Shown in pieces: positions 63,146 through 64,000 of a stretch of DNA of 64,000 nt. The stretch's first letter is position 1. Each line of letters starts with the position of its first letter. The notes under the pieces are model-generated. The model worked only from the letters and a program-made list of their open reading frames with translations. It made no database searches and was not told the origin of the DNA. Source of the stretch: Thalassorhabdomicrobium marinisediminis (lineage in GTDB: Bacteria; Pseudomonadota; Alphaproteobacteria; Rhodobacterales; Rhodobacteraceae). The stretch is taken from positions 62,001 to 126,000 of the forward strand of contig NZ_QCYG01000005.1 of assembly GCF_003072065.1 (NCBI RefSeq), written 5' to 3'. The translations under genes and the position numbers were made by a program.

Positions 63146-64000
63146 ATGAAGAATGTCACGACCATTGCCGCATCCGTGCTTGCCGTACTTGCCACATCAG
63201 GTGCCGCGCAGGACGATGAGCTTGAATCCGTATCACTGCGGCTGCCCTGGATCTTGAACGTTCAAGCTGCGGGTTACGTCATGGCCCTCGATCAGGGGTA
63301 TTACGAAGACGCTGGGCTCGATGTGGAAATTTTGCCCGGCGGGCCGAATTTGAACTCGACAGCCCTCGTTGCAACCGGATCCAACACATTTGGAACCCAT
63401 GACATCAGCGGACTGCTTCTCGGTGCCGCGCAGGGTATGGACATCGTCATGGTCGGTGCGTGTTTCCAAGACCATCCCGGCGGAGTAATAACCTTGGCCT
63501 CCAAGGGTATTGAAACGCCAAATGATCTGGTCGGCCAGCGTCTGGCCTACAACGAGGGGGGACCTTGGGTGCTTGTGCAGGCGATGCTGGCCCGCGAAGG
63601 GGTTTCCCTCGACGATATCGAACTTGTGGTGTCCCCCTCGACGGAATTGCTTATCAACCGCAACGTTGACGCCAAAACAGGGTTTACCGTCAATGAACCG
63701 ATCGCGGTCGAGCTTGCCGGCATTGAAACCAATGTAATCCTGCCATCGAACTTTGGCGTTAACACGAATGCTGAAGTAATCTTTACGACACGCGACTTCA
63801 TGGAGCAAAATCCGGACACTGTTCAGGGTTTCGTCGACGCCACCGTGCGCGGCTATGCCTATGCCTATGAGCATCCTGATGAGACAGTTGAAGCTGTCCT
63901 GAAGATGAACGACCAACTTGAGCCGGAACAGCAAGCCGAGCAACTCCGGCGGCAGGAAAGCTATGTGTTCAACGAGTTCACCCGTGAGAACGGCCCCTGC
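63146..64000 (+). CDS. ABC transporter substrate-binding protein (NMT1/TauA-like), runs off the window
   Basis: The frame opens at ATG 63146 behind an AAGGAG ribosome site and is still open at the window end (285 codons seen). Signal peptide about 1-22 (TIAASVLAVLATSGAAQ). The NMT1/THI5-like fold is shown by LRLPWILNVQAAGYVMALDQGYYEDAGLDVEILPGG, the TFGTHDISGLLLGAAQGMDIVMVGACFQDHPGGV block, and DLVGQRLAYNEGG. This group binds pyrimidine precursors, sulfonates, nitrate-like or aromatic ligands. Third gene of the transporter beginning at 61536. Confidence 0.88.
   Translation, partial: MKNVTTIAASVLAVLATSGAAQDDELESVSLRLPWILNVQAAGYVMALDQGYYEDAGLDVEILPGGPNLNSTALVATGSNTFGTHDISGLLLGAAQGMDIVMVGACFQDHPGGVITLASKGIETPNDLVGQRLAYNEGGPWVLVQAMLAREGVSLDDIELVVSPSTELLINRNVDAKTGFTVNEPIAVELAGIETNVILPSNFGVNTNAEVIFTTRDFMEQNPDTVQGFVDATVRGYAYAYEHPDETVEAVLKMNDQLEPEQQAEQLRRQESYVFNEFTRENGPC

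Noticed and set aside
1-64000. CRISPR array or complete prophage
   Set aside because: No regularly spaced repeats, cas genes, or phage structural genes were seen; only integrase fragments occur.

Overview
The window is GC-rich chromosomal DNA from an alphaproteobacterium, most likely Rhodobacteraceae/Roseobacteraceae. Pointers are an ScfR-type short-chain acyl-CoA regulator, a bhcR-bhcABCD beta-hydroxyaspartate cycle cluster, a betICBA cluster with betC choline sulfatase, heterotetrameric sarcosine oxidase, a PuuD-type membrane urate oxidase, and housekeeping hom-glpX-recJ next to tRNA-Glu. I placed it from gene content and protein motifs read by eye; no database search was run.

Layout. 1-2.9 kb: end of an efflux gene, an ScfR regulator behind a paired TTTGCAAA site, a CoxG-like gene and a secreted thermonuclease. 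2.9-13.2 kb (minus strand): soxBDAG followed by betI-betC-betB-betA, which carry choline-O-sulfate to betaine and sarcosine to glycine. 13.3-14.8 kb: glutamate dehydrogenase. 15.2-18.1 kb: three Tad-type envelope proteins without the rest of a tad locus. 18.1-25.0 kb: housekeeping block (TetR regulator, small lipoprotein, hom, glpX, recJ, tRNA-Glu, YhhN protein). 25.1-37.6 kb: purine (urate/allantoin) catabolism genes with the complete beta-hydroxyaspartate cycle operon lying among them. 37.6-41.2 kb: sitABCD-type metal transporter behind a Fur/Mur-like box. 41.2-46.9 kb: dppABCDF-type peptide transporter. 47.1-49.0 kb: two envelope genes of unknown role.

49.1-61.4 kb is accessory DNA. It opens with a graveyard of tyrosine-integrase pieces (a decayed 3' end, an inverted arm-binding domain and a truncated catalytic part). 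Next comes a six-gene minus-strand operon (unsecreted periplasmic-binding-fold protein, amino-acid-type ABC transporter, M20 amidohydrolase, nitrilase) with a divergent MocR regulator. Then follow a tRNA-3'-end-like sequence, a metallophosphoesterase with an overlapping unknown gene, and an orphan, nonsense-interrupted MbcA/ParS-like antitoxin. The window closes with a LysR regulator divergent from a TauABC/SsuABC-like transporter whose binding protein runs off the end.

How the genes work together. Several routes converge on two-carbon nitrogen chemistry. Urate degradation ends in glyoxylate through the ureidoglycolate lyase at 32926-33408. Sarcosine oxidase releases glycine. The bhc operon takes glyoxylate plus glycine to oxaloacetate/aspartate. 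The most striking anomaly is in bhcD: an in-frame TGA stands where I expect a cysteine codon, with ATG immediately after it.
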